From NCBI GenBank assembly GCA_041390365.1, contig JAWKQB010000003.1, forward strand, positions 558,001-622,000: a DNA stretch of 64,000 nt. The letters run 5' to 3'. The position numbers and the translations under genes are program-made. The notes under the pieces are model-generated. The model worked only from the letters and a program-made list of their open reading frames with translations, ran no database searches and was not told where the DNA came from. Position 1 is the stretch's first letter; each line of letters begins with the position of its first letter. This document shows positions 1-8,424 of the stretch, one piece after another. The stretch comes from Syntrophotaleaceae bacterium (GTDB taxonomy: Bacteria > Desulfobacterota > Desulfuromonadia > Desulfuromonadales > Syntrophotaleaceae).

Positions 1-20
1 TTCTTACGCAGCCCCTTCAT
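1..20 (-). CDS. Start of a truncated gene coupled to the Fe-S protein gene
   Basis: On the minus strand an ATG at 20-18 overlaps the TGA stop of the upstream Fe-S protein gene (ATGA arrangement). Only six full codons (M-K-G-L-R-K) are inside the window. The overlap implies translational coupling, so the product probably works with the Fe-S protein. In other genomes a similar CCG-domain protein is often followed by a DUF3501 gene, and the start would fit such a protein, but six residues cannot decide this. Confidence 0.5.
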
Positions 21-1408
21 TGCTTTCCTCCTTGCCGGTAGGCCCGGGCCAGTACTTCCACGGGATGAAACACCGGGTACGGCAGGCAGTGACTGAATTG
101 GAGCTTGCAGCTCATGCAGTCAGTGACGATGGCCTGCGGGTTGCGCTCGCGGATCTTGTCCATCACCGACGCGCCCAGGTCGAGGGATTTCTGGTGGAAA
201 TGCTCCTTGAAGCCAAACACCCCGCCCATGCCGCAGCAGTCGTAATCGCTGCCCACCGGTTCGATATCCAGTTCGGGGATCAGGTTCATAAGATCCAGGT
301 AGGGGCGGCCCATCTTTTTTTCGCGCAGATGGCAGGGCGCGAAATAGACCATCCGCTCGGGCAGAGGCGCGAAGTCGGTGGCGAGCCGTCCTTCGCCGTG
401 GAGCCTGGTCAGGTAGCCGCCGAAATCGGACAGATGATCGGAAAGGGCGACCCGTTCCAGAGGGTCGATGGCGGAAAAATAACCGTCATCCTTCAGGATC
501 TGACGGTACATGGACTTTTTCAGCGTCCAGAATTCGTTCTTGCCCTTCTCCGGGGCGGGGACCTTCAATTCCCCCTCCCGGGCACCGACCGACTCCTGGA
601 AAATATCGGAATAGTAAGCTCTTTCCTTGAGGAGTTTTTTCAGGAAAAACCCGCAGGTGGGGCAGGAATAGACAAGGTCGTCACCGGCCCGGGCCGCTTT
701 CAGAAGTTGCTCCATGTTGGCCTTGGACAGTGACAGTGTCCTGGCCCGATCCCCCTCCACCAGGAACGGCATGCCGCAGCATTGCTGTGGCGGAATGTAA
801 ACCGTCGCGCCGTTGTGCTCGAGGATTTCGACGACGCTGCGTCCGATCTGAGGAAACAGGTATCCGGCGGTGCAGCCGACGAAATAGGAGATGGGACGAG
901 GGCCCTCCCGGCGCTCCATCAGGCCCCGGTTTTTCGCCCAACGGAAAAAGCCCTTTTTTGGGAAAACGGGGAACTGCCGGTCGGGATGGATGCGAGTCGC
1001 CTTCTTCAGAAGGGGGCCCAGGACGGGGTTCGACTGCACTGCATTGGTCAGCGCCGGAAAGGTGCCGCACAATCTGGCCAAGCGCGGCACGTCATTGAGC
1101 AGGCGCGTCGCCAGCGGCATGCCCTCTTTCTCGATATACCGGGTCTTGGCTTCCATCACGTCCATGGGCACCTTGGGGCAGGGACACAGGCCGCAGAGGG
1201 TACAGAGCTCGGTCAGGTAACGCAATTGCTCTTCGGTGATCGGTTTCCCCTCTTCCTGCTCCTGGTCCTGGAGGCGATAGAGCTCGACAAAAAACGCGCA
1301 GTCCTGCTCCATCATGGTGCGGCAGGTATCGCAGTCGGCACACAGCCGGACTACTTCTCGGATGATTTGTTGTGGCGTCAGATCGCTTTGATCATTTCGG
1401 GTATTCAT
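17..1408 (-). CDS. CCG-domain Fe-S protein (GlpC/heterodisulfide reductase HdrB-like)
   Basis: A 463-residue soluble Fe-S protein. The N-terminus carries ferredoxin-like cysteines (CADCDTC near residues 23-29 with C37, then CTLCGLCPCP near 69-78), fit for two [4Fe-4S] clusters. Two cysteine-rich CCG domains follow, with GC...QQCCGMPF around 180-213 and PCH...DCCGMGG around 360-396, as in GlpC, LldE and HdrB. Such proteins pass electrons between a flavoprotein or quinone pool and a partner. The ATG at 1408 has GGAAAG upstream; a TTG at 1411 is the alternative. It lies downstream of arsR on the same strand, and a copy of the arsR-type inverted repeat (1432-1451) sits just before its ribosome site, so it is probably in the arsenic regulon. 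The family is clear; substrate and partner are unknown. Confidence 0.85.
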   Translation of the reverse strand: MNTRNDQSDLTPQQIIREVVRLCADCDTCRTMMEQDCAFFVELYRLQDQEQEEGKPITEEQLRYLTELCTLCGLCPCPKVPMDVMEAKTRYIEKEGMPLATRLLNDVPRLARLCGTFPALTNAVQSNPVLGPLLKKATRIHPDRQFPVFPKKGFFRWAKNRGLMERREGPRPISYFVGCTAGYLFPQIGRSVVEILEHNGATVYIPPQQCCGMPFLVEGDRARTLSLSKANMEQLLKAARAGDDLVYSCPTCGFFLKKLLKERAYYSDIFQESVGAREGELKVPAPEKGKNEFWTLKKSMYRQILKDDGYFSAIDPLERVALSDHLSDFGGYLTRLHGEGRLATDFAPLPERMVYFAPCHLREKKMGRPYLDLMNLIPELDIEPVGSDYDCCGMGGVFGFKEHFHQKSLDLGASVMDKIRERNPQAIVTDCMSCKLQFSHCLPYPVFHPVEVLARAYRQGGKQ

Positions 1409-1431
1409 CAATCAACTTTCCGGGAGTTGAT

Positions 1432-1451
1432 ATATCCGCAAATTCGGATAT
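1432..1451. promoter_or_regulatory. Putative ArsR operator 1 (before the Fe-S gene)
   Basis: Perfect 7-bp inverted repeat ATATCCG-N6-CGGATAT. The same repeat occurs at 1869-1888 and, with 5-bp arms, at 1817-1836. It sits between the arsR stop and the Fe-S gene start. Its function as an operator is inferred from recurrence and position. Confidence 0.65.
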
Positions 1452-1466
1452 TGGGGTGAAAAAAAA

Positions 1467-1805
1467 TCAAGCGCAGATGGTTTTTTGCAGGGCCTCGGAC
1501 AATTTCTGGCGATTTTTGGCACCTTCTCGGGTTTTGGGCAGATGTTCTTTCAGGGCCGCCAGCAACTGATCGGACAGGGCACTGTGCCCATTGGCCAAAG
1601 AATAGTGAACCCAGGTGCCGTCGGGACGGTCCTTGACCAGACCGGCATTTTTCAGGATGGCCAGATGGCGCGAGGCCGTGGACTGGGGCAATTGCAGGAT
1701 GGCCATGATCTGGCAGACGCAGATTTCGCCGTCGAGCAGCAGGCTGAGAATGTTCAGCCGGGTCTGGTGGGCCAGAGCTTTGAACAAGGCTGTTGTCGTT
1801 TTCAT
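1467..1805 (-). CDS. arsR: ArsR-family arsenic-responsive repressor
   Basis: A 112-residue winged-helix protein of ArsR/SmtB type. The metalloid-binding motif appears as CVC at residues 29-31 (GEICVCQI) in the alpha-3 region, the E. coli/R773 ArsR arrangement for As(III)/Sb(III). The recognition helix follows as LPQSTASRHLAIL. The ATG at 1805 begins MKTTTALFKALAHQTRL, the usual family start, and has AGG about 9 bases upstream; an in-frame codon at 1841 would add an unlikely N-terminus. It is divergent from the GAPDH-arsJ pair, with two inverted repeats between them. In this family the repressor leaves DNA when it binds As(III). Confidence 0.92.
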   Translation of the reverse strand: MKTTTALFKALAHQTRLNILSLLLDGEICVCQIMAILQLPQSTASRHLAILKNAGLVKDRPDGTWVHYSLANGHSALSDQLLAALKEHLPKTREGAKNRQKLSEALQKTICA

Positions 1806-1816
1806 AAGTAAAAACC

Positions 1817-1836
1817 TAATCCGTTTTTTCGGATAT
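1817..1836. promoter_or_regulatory. Putative ArsR operator 2 (before arsR)
   Basis: ATCCG-N6-CGGAT repeat with the right half fully matching CGGATAT. It ends 12 bp before the arsR ATG and touches its ribosome site, so occupancy would block arsR expression (autoregulation). Confidence 0.6.
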
Positions 1837-1868
1837 AGCAAGTAGTTTTTTTAGGGTACGGGTTGTTT

Positions 1869-1888
1869 ATATCCGGTTTTTCGGATAT
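1869..1888. promoter_or_regulatory. Putative ArsR operator 3 (before GAPDH-arsJ)
   Basis: Perfect ATATCCG-N6-CGGATAT, 44 bp before the GAPDH ATG. A weak sigma70-like pair, TTGTTT at 1864-1869 and TATGGT at 1886-1891 with a 16-bp spacer, would place the operator inside the promoter spacer. That is a typical repressor position. Confidence 0.6.
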
Positions 1889-1932
1889 GGTGTATTCATG
1901 AATTGACGAAACATATAAAAGGAGAGTTTGAC

Positions 1933-2943
1933 ATGAGCATTCGCATCGGCATCAACGGCTTCGGGCGCATGGGACGGCTGGCATTGCGGGCGGCCTGGGA
2001 CTGGCCGGAAGTGGAGATCGTTCACATCAACGAGATCAAGGGGGGCGCAGAGTGCGCCGCCCATCTGCTGGAATTCGATTCGGTTCATGGTCGCTGGCAG
2101 CGCGAGATTCGCGCCGAGGCGGACGCCGTGATCATTGACGGCAAACGTGTCGGTTTCAGCGAATTCAAGACCCCGGGGGAAGTCCCTTGGGAAAAGTTCG
2201 GCGTCGACATCGTCATCGAATCCTCGGGCAAATTCCGCACTCCGGAGCTGCTGGCACCCTATTACGAGCGGGGGGTGAAGAAGGTCATTGTCGCCGCTCC
2301 GGTCAAGCAGGGCGCCCTGAACATCGTCATGGGGGTCAACGATCACCTGTACGACCCGCGGGAACACCATCTGCTCACCGCGGCATCCTGCACCACCAAC
2401 TGCCTGGCGCCGGTGGTCAAGGTGCTGCACGAGAGGATTGGCATCGAGCACGGGGTGATCACGACCATTCACGACATGACGAACACCCAGGTCATCGTCG
2501 ACCTGCCGCATAAGGACCTGCGGCGGGCGCGGGCATCGGGCCTGTCCCTGATCCCGACCACCACCGGTTCGGCGACGGCCATCACCCTGATCTATCCGGA
2601 ACTGAAGGGGAAGCTCAACGGCCATGCGGTGCGCGTACCGCTGTTGACCGGGTCGATCACGGATTGCGTGTTCGAGATGAAGCGGCCGGTCACCGCCGAA
2701 GAGGTCAACGGCCTGTTCCAGGAGGCGGCGGAAACCTGTCTGAAGGGGATTCTCGGCATCGAGCACCGCCCCCTGGTCTCCATCGATTTCAAAGGCGACA
2801 CCCGTTCGGCCATCGTCGATGCCCCCAGCACCATGGTGGTCGATGGCACCCAGCTCAAACTCTATGTCTGGTATGACAACGAGATGGGCTATGCCCATCG
2901 GATGATGGAGCTCTGCCGGAAGGTGGCTGCAAATTTACCATGA
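1933..2943 (+). CDS. ArsJ-associated glyceraldehyde-3-phosphate dehydrogenase
   Basis: A 336-residue type I GAPDH with the NAD-binding GINGFGRMGR at residues 6-15 and the catalytic cysteine in SCTTNC at 153. In arsenate-resistance loci this enzyme uses arsenate in place of phosphate and makes 1-arseno-3-phosphoglycerate, which ArsJ exports. That role is known for the gapdh-arsJ pair and applies here because the stop overlaps the arsJ start (ATGA, 2940-2943) and arsR is divergent. The start at 1933 has GGAG upstream and gives the canonical N-terminus; an ATG at 1903 is in frame but would add ten atypical residues. Confidence 0.9.
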   Translation: MSIRIGINGFGRMGRLALRAAWDWPEVEIVHINEIKGGAECAAHLLEFDSVHGRWQREIRAEADAVIIDGKRVGFSEFKTPGEVPWEKFGVDIVIESSGKFRTPELLAPYYERGVKKVIVAAPVKQGALNIVMGVNDHLYDPREHHLLTAASCTTNCLAPVVKVLHERIGIEHGVITTIHDMTNTQVIVDLPHKDLRRARASGLSLIPTTTGSATAITLIYPELKGKLNGHAVRVPLLTGSITDCVFEMKRPVTAEEVNGLFQEAAETCLKGILGIEHRPLVSIDFKGDTRSAIVDAPSTMVVDGTQLKLYVWYDNEMGYAHRMMELCRKVAANLP

Positions 2944-4148
2944 CCGACCTTCGCAACTACACCCTCGTCACCGGGGCCTACTGGGGTTTTACCCTCACCG
3001 ACGGGGCCCTGCGCATGCTGGTACTGCTCCACTTTCACCAGCTGGGCTACACCCCGGTCCAGATCGCCTTCCTGTTCCTCTTCTACGAATTCTTCGGCGT
3101 GGTTACCAATCTCGTCGGCGGCTGGATCGGCTCTCACATGGGGCTGAAGATCACCCTGTTCGCCGGGCTGGCCCTGCAGGTGGCGGCCCTGTCCGCACTG
3201 GCGCTGCTCGATCCGTCCTGGTCCGTCGCCCTGTCGGTGGCCTACGTGATGGGCGCTCAGGCCCTGTCGGGCATCGCCAAGGATCTGACCAAGATGAGTT
3301 CGAAGAGCGCCATCAAGGTGCTGATTCCCGAGGATGCCCAGGGGGCATTGTTCAAGTGGGTGGCGATCCTCACCGGTTCCAAGAACGCTCTGAAGGGGGT
3401 GGGGTTTTTCCTCGGCGGGCTGCTGCTGGCCTGGCTAGGTTTCCGTCCGGCGCTGCTGGCCATGGCGGGGGGACTGGCCCTGGTGCTGCTGGCGTCGGTC
3501 ATGTCCCTGCCGAAAGAGATGGGCAAGGCGAAGACCAAGGTCAAGTTTTCGCGGATTTTCTCCAAGAGCCACGAGATCAATCTGCTTTCGGCGGCGCGGC
3601 TGTTTCTGTTCGGTTCCCGGGATATCTGGTTCGTGGTCGGCCTGCCGGTCTTCCTTTCGACCAGCCTGGGCTGGAGCCATCCGCAGGTTGGCGGGTTTCT
3701 CGCCCTGTGGGTGATCGGCTACGGCGGTGTGCAGGCCATGGCACCCAACCTGCTGAAGCGGGGGCTGGCCGGAGGCACGCCACAGGGAGGCACAGCCAGC
3801 GCAGGAGCCTTTGCTCTGGCAGCCATCACGGTGCTTATCGCCCTGGGGGTGCAGTCCGGGTTATCCCCTTGGCTGACGGTGGTGGCAGGACTGGCCCTGT
3901 TCGGCATCGTCTTCGCCGTCAACTCGGCGGTTCACTCCTACCTGATCCTGGCCTATACCGAGAGCGACCAGATCGCCCTCAACGTCGGATTCTACTATAT
4001 GGCCAACGCCATGGGGCGCCTGGTGGGCACCCTGCTGTCAGGGGTTGTGTTCCAGCTTGCCGGGCTGACCGGCTGCCTGTGGGTTTCGGCTGGATTTGTC
4101 CTTATCGCCGGCGGGTTGTCGTTGCTGCTGCCACGGGTAAAAACCTAG
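2940..4148 (+). CDS. arsJ: ArsJ, organoarsenical efflux MFS transporter
   Basis: A 402-residue polytopic protein with about twelve hydrophobic segments and MFS-like features. It exports 1-arseno-3-phosphoglycerate, which breaks down outside to arsenate, giving net arsenate extrusion without reduction. The N-terminal region YWGFTLTDGALRMLVLLHFH and the loop GIAKDLTKMSSKSAIK are what I associate with ArsJ. It is translationally coupled to the GAPDH gene and ends 47 bp from the convergent ATPase gamma gene. Confidence 0.9.
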   Translation: MTDLRNYTLVTGAYWGFTLTDGALRMLVLLHFHQLGYTPVQIAFLFLFYEFFGVVTNLVGGWIGSHMGLKITLFAGLALQVAALSALALLDPSWSVALSVAYVMGAQALSGIAKDLTKMSSKSAIKVLIPEDAQGALFKWVAILTGSKNALKGVGFFLGGLLLAWLGFRPALLAMAGGLALVLLASVMSLPKEMGKAKTKVKFSRIFSKSHEINLLSAARLFLFGSRDIWFVVGLPVFLSTSLGWSHPQVGGFLALWVIGYGGVQAMAPNLLKRGLAGGTPQGGTASAGAFALAAITVLIALGVQSGLSPWLTVVAGLALFGIVFAVNSAVHSYLILAYTESDQIALNVGFYYMANAMGRLVGTLLSGVVFQLAGLTGCLWVSAGFVLIAGGLSLLLPRVKT

Positions 4149-4195
4149 AGAATCCATATGTTCGCACGGTCTCGTTCGGTTCCGTTCAAAACCTC

Positions 4196-5071
4196 TCACT
4201 CCTTCCTCAGTGCCTCGAACCCGGAAATGACGTCGAGCAGTTCCTCCGTGATGAAGCTTTGCCGCACGGAGTGATAGCGGGCATGCAACTCCTCTTTCCT
4301 TTCGCTGATGTTTTTCTCGGCCCGCTGCATGGCGGCAAGACGGGCCGCATTTTCGGCGGCCAGGGAGGCTGCAAAAGCCCGGAACAGGGAGACGAACAGG
4401 TACTCACGGATGAGCGCCGCGAACAGCTGTTCCCGGGGAAGGGTGTAGAGAGGCAGGCTCCTTCCGGGCCATCGCCGGGTCCCGATCTCCTCCAGCCACG
4501 TCCGGTCAGGCGGGAGCAGCGGCATGCTGCGCTGATCATAGGCCAGGCCGCTGGTCGGGGTGTTGTAGAAGAGGACAAACCGGACATCCCCCCGTTCGCG
4601 ACGCCGTTCCTCCAACTGGAGAACGATCTCCTGGACCGAGGTGGTGATCAGGTTGGCGGAGGATGGCAGGGGACAGAGTCGTTCGATGGGGCCGAAGGAG
4701 GCTTCCGCCGCCGCTTCCGTTCGTGAGCCGGCCACCCAGAAGGAGACTCGTCCCGGGGAGAACTCTTTTGTCTCCAGACTGCAGTCGGCAAAATCGACAA
4801 TGGTTTCGCTGAACCGCCCTGCCATACCCTGGTCCGACCCAAAGATCATCGCCAACGTTTCCGCCGGAGCCTCCTGCCGCCTCAAGGTGGGTTGGGTGAG
4901 CAGCACCGCCCGCAGTCCCAGTTCCACGGTCCGGTAGTATTCGTCCAGCGAGGCGACCGCCCGCTCGTACTGCCGGATGTTGACCGCGGCGAGGGTCTTC
5001 ATGGTCCGCACAACGCCATGCAGGTCCTCGGCGCTTTTGATCTTGCGCTGCAGTTCTTGCAGGGTCGCCAT
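4196..5071 (-). CDS. atpG: N-ATPase F1 gamma subunit
   Basis: A 291-residue protein, last gene of the operon, whose ATG shares one base with the alpha stop (TGATG). The N-terminal helix (LQELQRKIKSAEDLHGVVRTMKTLAAVNIRQYERAV) and C-terminal helix match the coiled-coil rotor shaft of F-type gamma subunits. The sequence between them is divergent from housekeeping gamma, as in the alternate (N-type) ATPases. It connects alpha3-beta3 catalysis to the c-ring. Confidence 0.88.
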   Translation of the reverse strand: MATLQELQRKIKSAEDLHGVVRTMKTLAAVNIRQYERAVASLDEYYRTVELGLRAVLLTQPTLRRQEAPAETLAMIFGSDQGMAGRFSETIVDFADCSLETKEFSPGRVSFWVAGSRTEAAAEASFGPIERLCPLPSSANLITTSVQEIVLQLEERRRERGDVRFVLFYNTPTSGLAYDQRSMPLLPPDRTWLEEIGTRRWPGRSLPLYTLPREQLFAALIREYLFVSLFRAFAASLAAENAARLAAMQRAEKNISERKEELHARYHSVRQSFITEELLDVISGFEALRKE

Positions 5072-6603
5072 CAGGACCTCCCCGGCAGTCCGCTGATGGC
5101 CTCTTTGGCGGCCTGCAGCAGGCTCTCGAGGTCCTCCCGGTCCAGCTCCTCGCCCCGCTCGATCTTCCGCGCCACGTCCGGCACCCGGGCCATCGCCCCG
5201 CGCACGGCCGACTCTGCTCTATCCAGTTCTTCGTCCTCCAAGGGATCGAAGAGCCCCTGGTTGAGGGCGTGGAGGACCATGACCTGCTCGGCTGCCGTCA
5301 ACGGGGAGAACTGCGGCTGCTTGAGCAGAGCGCGCACCCTCCTGCCGCGGCGAAGCACCTTTTGGGTCTCCTCGTCAAGGCGGGTGCCGAAGCGGGCGAA
5401 AACCTCCAGCTCCTCGAACTGGGCGTAACTCAGCTTCAGGTCGCCGGCGACCGCACGATAGGCCGGCAGCTGAGTTTTGCCGCCCACCCGGGACACGGAC
5501 CTGCCCACATCGACCGGTGGGAGAAGCCCTTTTCTGAAAAGCTCCGGGGACAGGTAGATCTGGCCGTCGGTGATGGAGATGAGATTGGTGGGGATGTAGG
5601 CCGAGAGGTTTTGAGCTTCGGTTTCGATGATCGGCAGGGCCGTCAGCGAGCCGCCGCCCTTGTCCGCCCGCAGACGAGTCGAACGCTCCAGCAGTCGGGA
5701 ATGGATGTAAAAGATGTCCCCGGGAAAGGCCTCCCTCCCCGGCGGCCGGCGCAGCAGCAGCGACAACTCCCGGTAAGCCCGGGCGTGGCGGGTGAGATCG
5801 TCATAGACCACCAGAACGTCCCGGCCCTGTTCCATGAAGAATTCGGCCATGGTGGTTGCCGCATAAGGGGCGACAAACTGCAATCCCGGAGGATCGTCCC
5901 CCTCGGCCACGACCACCGTGGTGTAGGCCATGGCCCCGTGTTCCCGCAAATGATCCACGACCTGGGCAATGCTGGAGGAGCGCTGTCCGATGGCGCAGTA
6001 GACGCAGAGGACGTCCTTGTCCTTCTGGTTGAGGATCGTATCGACGGCCAGGGCCGTCTTGCCGGTCTGCCGGTCTCCCAGAATCAGCTCCCGCTGTCCG
6101 CGGCCGACGGGAATCAGCGCATCGACGACCTTGAGCCCGGACATCAGGGGAACGGAAACGGGAAGACGGTCCATAATGGCCGGAGCCGGTCTTTCGGCTG
6201 GCAACCGGGCCTGAGACCGGATCGGGCCCAGCTCATCCCGCTGCCGGCCGGCGGGATCCACCACCCGGCCCACGAAACCTTCGCCCACCGGCACCTCGAA
6301 CACCTGGCCGGTGCGGCGCGCCTCGTTGCCGCTGCGAAGATGGCCGTAATCGCCCAGCAGCAGTACGCCGGCCTCACCGGGATCGACGTTGAAAACCAGT
6401 CCAAGAAGTCCGCCGGGAAAGGTCAACAGCTCCTCGCTGCGGGCACCGGACAGACCGGCGACCCTCGCTACCCCCTTTCCCACGTAAATCACATGGCCCA
6501 CTTCCTGAAGGTAAAGACCCGGCTCATACTCCGAGCCAACCTTGTCGATGGCTGCGAAAGTCTCTTCCAGCACAGAGGATAGAGGCGCGGTCGACGGCTT
6601 CAT
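5071..6603 (-). CDS. atpA: N-ATPase F1 alpha subunit
   Basis: A 510-residue F1 alpha subunit with the P-loop GDRQTGKT at about 176-183 and the signature PAYRAVAGDLKLSYAQFEELEVFARFG region. It binds nucleotide non-catalytically and holds the catalytic beta subunits. The ATG at 6603 follows AAGGTGAAGGG and is 5 bp after the b-subunit stop. Its place near the end of the operon after a-c-b, rather than between delta and gamma, is the N-ATPase order. Confidence 0.94.
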   Translation of the reverse strand: MKPSTAPLSSVLEETFAAIDKVGSEYEPGLYLQEVGHVIYVGKGVARVAGLSGARSEELLTFPGGLLGLVFNVDPGEAGVLLLGDYGHLRSGNEARRTGQVFEVPVGEGFVGRVVDPAGRQRDELGPIRSQARLPAERPAPAIMDRLPVSVPLMSGLKVVDALIPVGRGQRELILGDRQTGKTALAVDTILNQKDKDVLCVYCAIGQRSSSIAQVVDHLREHGAMAYTTVVVAEGDDPPGLQFVAPYAATTMAEFFMEQGRDVLVVYDDLTRHARAYRELSLLLRRPPGREAFPGDIFYIHSRLLERSTRLRADKGGGSLTALPIIETEAQNLSAYIPTNLISITDGQIYLSPELFRKGLLPPVDVGRSVSRVGGKTQLPAYRAVAGDLKLSYAQFEELEVFARFGTRLDEETQKVLRRGRRVRALLKQPQFSPLTAAEQVMVLHALNQGLFDPLEDEELDRAESAVRGAMARVPDVARKIERGEELDREDLESLLQAAKEAISGLPGRS

Positions 6604-6607
6604 CCCT

Positions 6608-7387
6608 TCACCTTCCCTGGGTGTGTTCGATCGGGGCTGCCTGTTCCTTCAGCAACCCGGTCACTTCCTTCTCCATGGCCTCAAAATAGCTCTCCAGGCC
6701 CCAGGACAATTTGATTCCCTTGCCGATCAGCTCCACACCGAGAAGCATTTCGGGGTCCGTCCGGTAGAGCACCCTGGGCTCGCCGCCACAGGCCTTTTGG
6801 AGAGCGGCTTCGATTTCGCTTTGCAGGGGCGGGGCGAGCTCAAAGGAGGTGCGGCAGGTCACCTCCTCTGACGCCGCCGCGGCCAACTTTTCCTTTTCCT
6901 CGGCGGACAGGTCGCCAAGGCGCTTGCGGAATCTTTCCAACAGCCTGTCCCCCAAGTCCTCACCCGTTAGCGCTGCCAGGGCCCTGCCGGCGATCCTCAC
7001 CACCTCCATAGCGGTTCGCCGCTTCAACTCCCCGAGAAAATTCTGCTGCTCCCGATGCAAAGAGGACTGCCAGGCCTTTCGCAAGCCCTCGATCTCGTCC
7101 CTGGCTGCGTCGACCATTTTCCGGCGGCGCTCATCTATTTCCTCGCCCAGAGCGGCCAGCCGGTGCGATCTCTCGTCCTCCAGTTCCCGGGACTTGCGGC
7201 GAAAGTGTTCCGCCTCCTCTTCCGCCGCAGTCCGCATTTTCTCCGCCTCCCGGAACCGGTCGCCGATCTTCTGCTCGCGGCGGTCCATGACCCTCAGGAT
7301 CGGGCCGTAGAGAAAGCGCTTGAGGAGATAGACCAGAATCAGGAAGTTGATGATCTGGGCAATGACCGTGAACCAGTCGATGAGCAC
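6608..7387 (-). CDS. atpF: N-ATPase F0 subunit b (long form)
   Basis: A 259-residue b subunit with an N-terminal membrane helix (IDWFTVIAQIINFLILVYLLKRFLYGPIL) and a long charged coiled coil (REAEKMRTAAEEEAEHFRRKSRELEDERS). It is much longer than a normal b subunit (about 160), and no delta gene is present. The C-terminal 100 residues probably take the delta-like contact to F1, as proposed for N-ATPases. The start is GTG at 7387 with GGAGG six bases before it. Confidence 0.9.
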   Translation of the reverse strand: MLIDWFTVIAQIINFLILVYLLKRFLYGPILRVMDRREQKIGDRFREAEKMRTAAEEEAEHFRRKSRELEDERSHRLAALGEEIDERRRKMVDAARDEIEGLRKAWQSSLHREQQNFLGELKRRTAMEVVRIAGRALAALTGEDLGDRLLERFRKRLGDLSAEEKEKLAAAASEEVTCRTSFELAPPLQSEIEAALQKACGGEPRVLYRTDPEMLLGVELIGKGIKLSWGLESYFEAMEKEVTGLLKEQAAPIEHTQGR

Positions 7388-7389
7388 GA

Positions 7390-7671
7390 TTATCCTCCGC
7401 CGGCCTGGGCGAGAAAGAAATTCCAGAAGGGGTTGGCGAAAATCAGGATCATGGTGACCACGAAGCAGTAGATGGCCGTCGATTCCACCATGGCCATGCC
7501 GACGAAGAGGGTACGGGTGATGGTATTGGCCTCGTCAGGCTGCTGGGCCAGGGCGCTGAGGGCCTGGGCCAGGGCGCGGCCCTCCCCCAAGGCAGGGCCG
7601 ATGGCTCCGATCCCGATACAAAGCCCGGCCGATATGATCGAGGCGACGGCAACCCATCCGAGACTATCCAT
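7390..7671 (-). CDS. atpE: N-ATPase F0 subunit c, Na+-type
   Basis: A 93-residue two-helix proteolipid. Helix 1 holds GPALGEG with Glu30; helix 2 holds MVESTAIY with Glu63, Ser64, Thr65 and Tyr68. The VEST-x2-Y set matches the Na+ ligands of the Ilyobacter c-ring, and Glu replaces the helix-1 Gln as usual for N-ATPases. This indicates Na+ translocation. The ATG at 7671 starts within the end of the a-subunit gene (8-bp overlap) and has GGAG just before it; upstream in-frame codons belong to the a-gene overlap. Confidence 0.94.
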   Translation of the reverse strand: MDSLGWVAVASIISAGLCIGIGAIGPALGEGRALAQALSALAQQPDEANTITRTLFVGMAMVESTAIYCFVVTMILIFANPFWNFFLAQAGGG

Positions 7672-8362
7672 GTGTGACTCCTTTCTCTTCCATTTCTTTT
7701 TGGACACGGGCTGCGGCGGCGATGTAGACAGCAGCCAGAACAACGAAAATATAGGCCTGGATCACTCCGATCAGCAATCCCAGCAGGTTCATGATCACCG
7801 GAAAGAACAGGGGCGCCACGCTGAGCAGAATGCCGATAATCATGGCCCCGCTCATGATGTTTCCGAACAGACGGACGGCCAGAGCCAGGGTCCGGGACAG
7901 TTCGCCGAGAATGTTGAAGGGGAGCATGAAGGGCGAAGGCTGGATGTAGAGCTGAAGATATCCCCGCAGGCCCCTCCGTTTTATGCCCCACCAGGGGACG
8001 GCTACGAACACGCTGAGCGCCAGAGCCGTTGTGGTGGACAGGGATCCGGTCGGCGCCCGGTATCCGGGAACCGCCGCCAGCAGGTTGGAAAAGAGGATGA
8101 AAAGAAACAGGGTGCCGAGAAAAGGCAGAAAATCCCTGGCCGGGCGCAGGCCGATATCCTCGATTTCCCGGGCCATGCCGTCGACCAGGGCCTCCAGCAG
8201 ATTCTGCCAGCGAGACATTCGTTCACCCCTCGAAAGCCGGGCGGTAATCAGAGCCGCTCCGCCGGTGAGAAGCACCAGGTTCAGCCAGGTGACGAGAATG
8301 GTGGCGTTGAGCTTGAGCGCTCCATGCTGCCAGAAGATGATGAAGTCCGGACTGATTTCCAT
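7664..8362 (-). CDS. atpB: N-ATPase F0 subunit a
   Basis: A 232-residue membrane protein of the AtpB family. The essential arginine lies in LALAVRLFGNIMSG, and the following helices form the ion half-channels next to the c-ring. The start at 8362 gives MEISPDFIIFWQHG, matching the N-terminus of alternate a subunits. A farther in-frame codon at 8446 would translate the repeat 8386-8424 and is unlikely. The end overlaps atpE by 8 bp. Confidence 0.92.
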   Translation of the reverse strand: MEISPDFIIFWQHGALKLNATILVTWLNLVLLTGGAALITARLSRGERMSRWQNLLEALVDGMAREIEDIGLRPARDFLPFLGTLFLFILFSNLLAAVPGYRAPTGSLSTTTALALSVFVAVPWWGIKRRGLRGYLQLYIQPSPFMLPFNILGELSRTLALAVRLFGNIMSGAMIIGILLSVAPLFFPVIMNLLGLLIGVIQAYIFVVLAAVYIAAAARVQKEMEEKGVTHG

Positions 8363-8385
8363 GTTGACCGAAGTTGAAGTTATGT

Positions 8386-8424
8386 CCTCTCCCTTGGGGG
8401 AGAGAGGGTTAGGGTGAGGGAGGG
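8386..8424. repeat. Dispersed CCCTCTCCC-type palindromic repeat
   Basis: A G-rich palindromic tract of the kind CCTCTCCC...GGGAGAGAGGGTTAGGGTGAGGG, a motif scattered in many proteobacterial genomes. It lies between atpR and atpB and also encodes the last residues of AtpR. Confidence 0.6.

Noticed and set aside
5269..6582. 437-codon plus-strand frame opposite the ATPase alpha gene
   Set aside because: Shadow of the alpha gene; no domain and no ribosome site.
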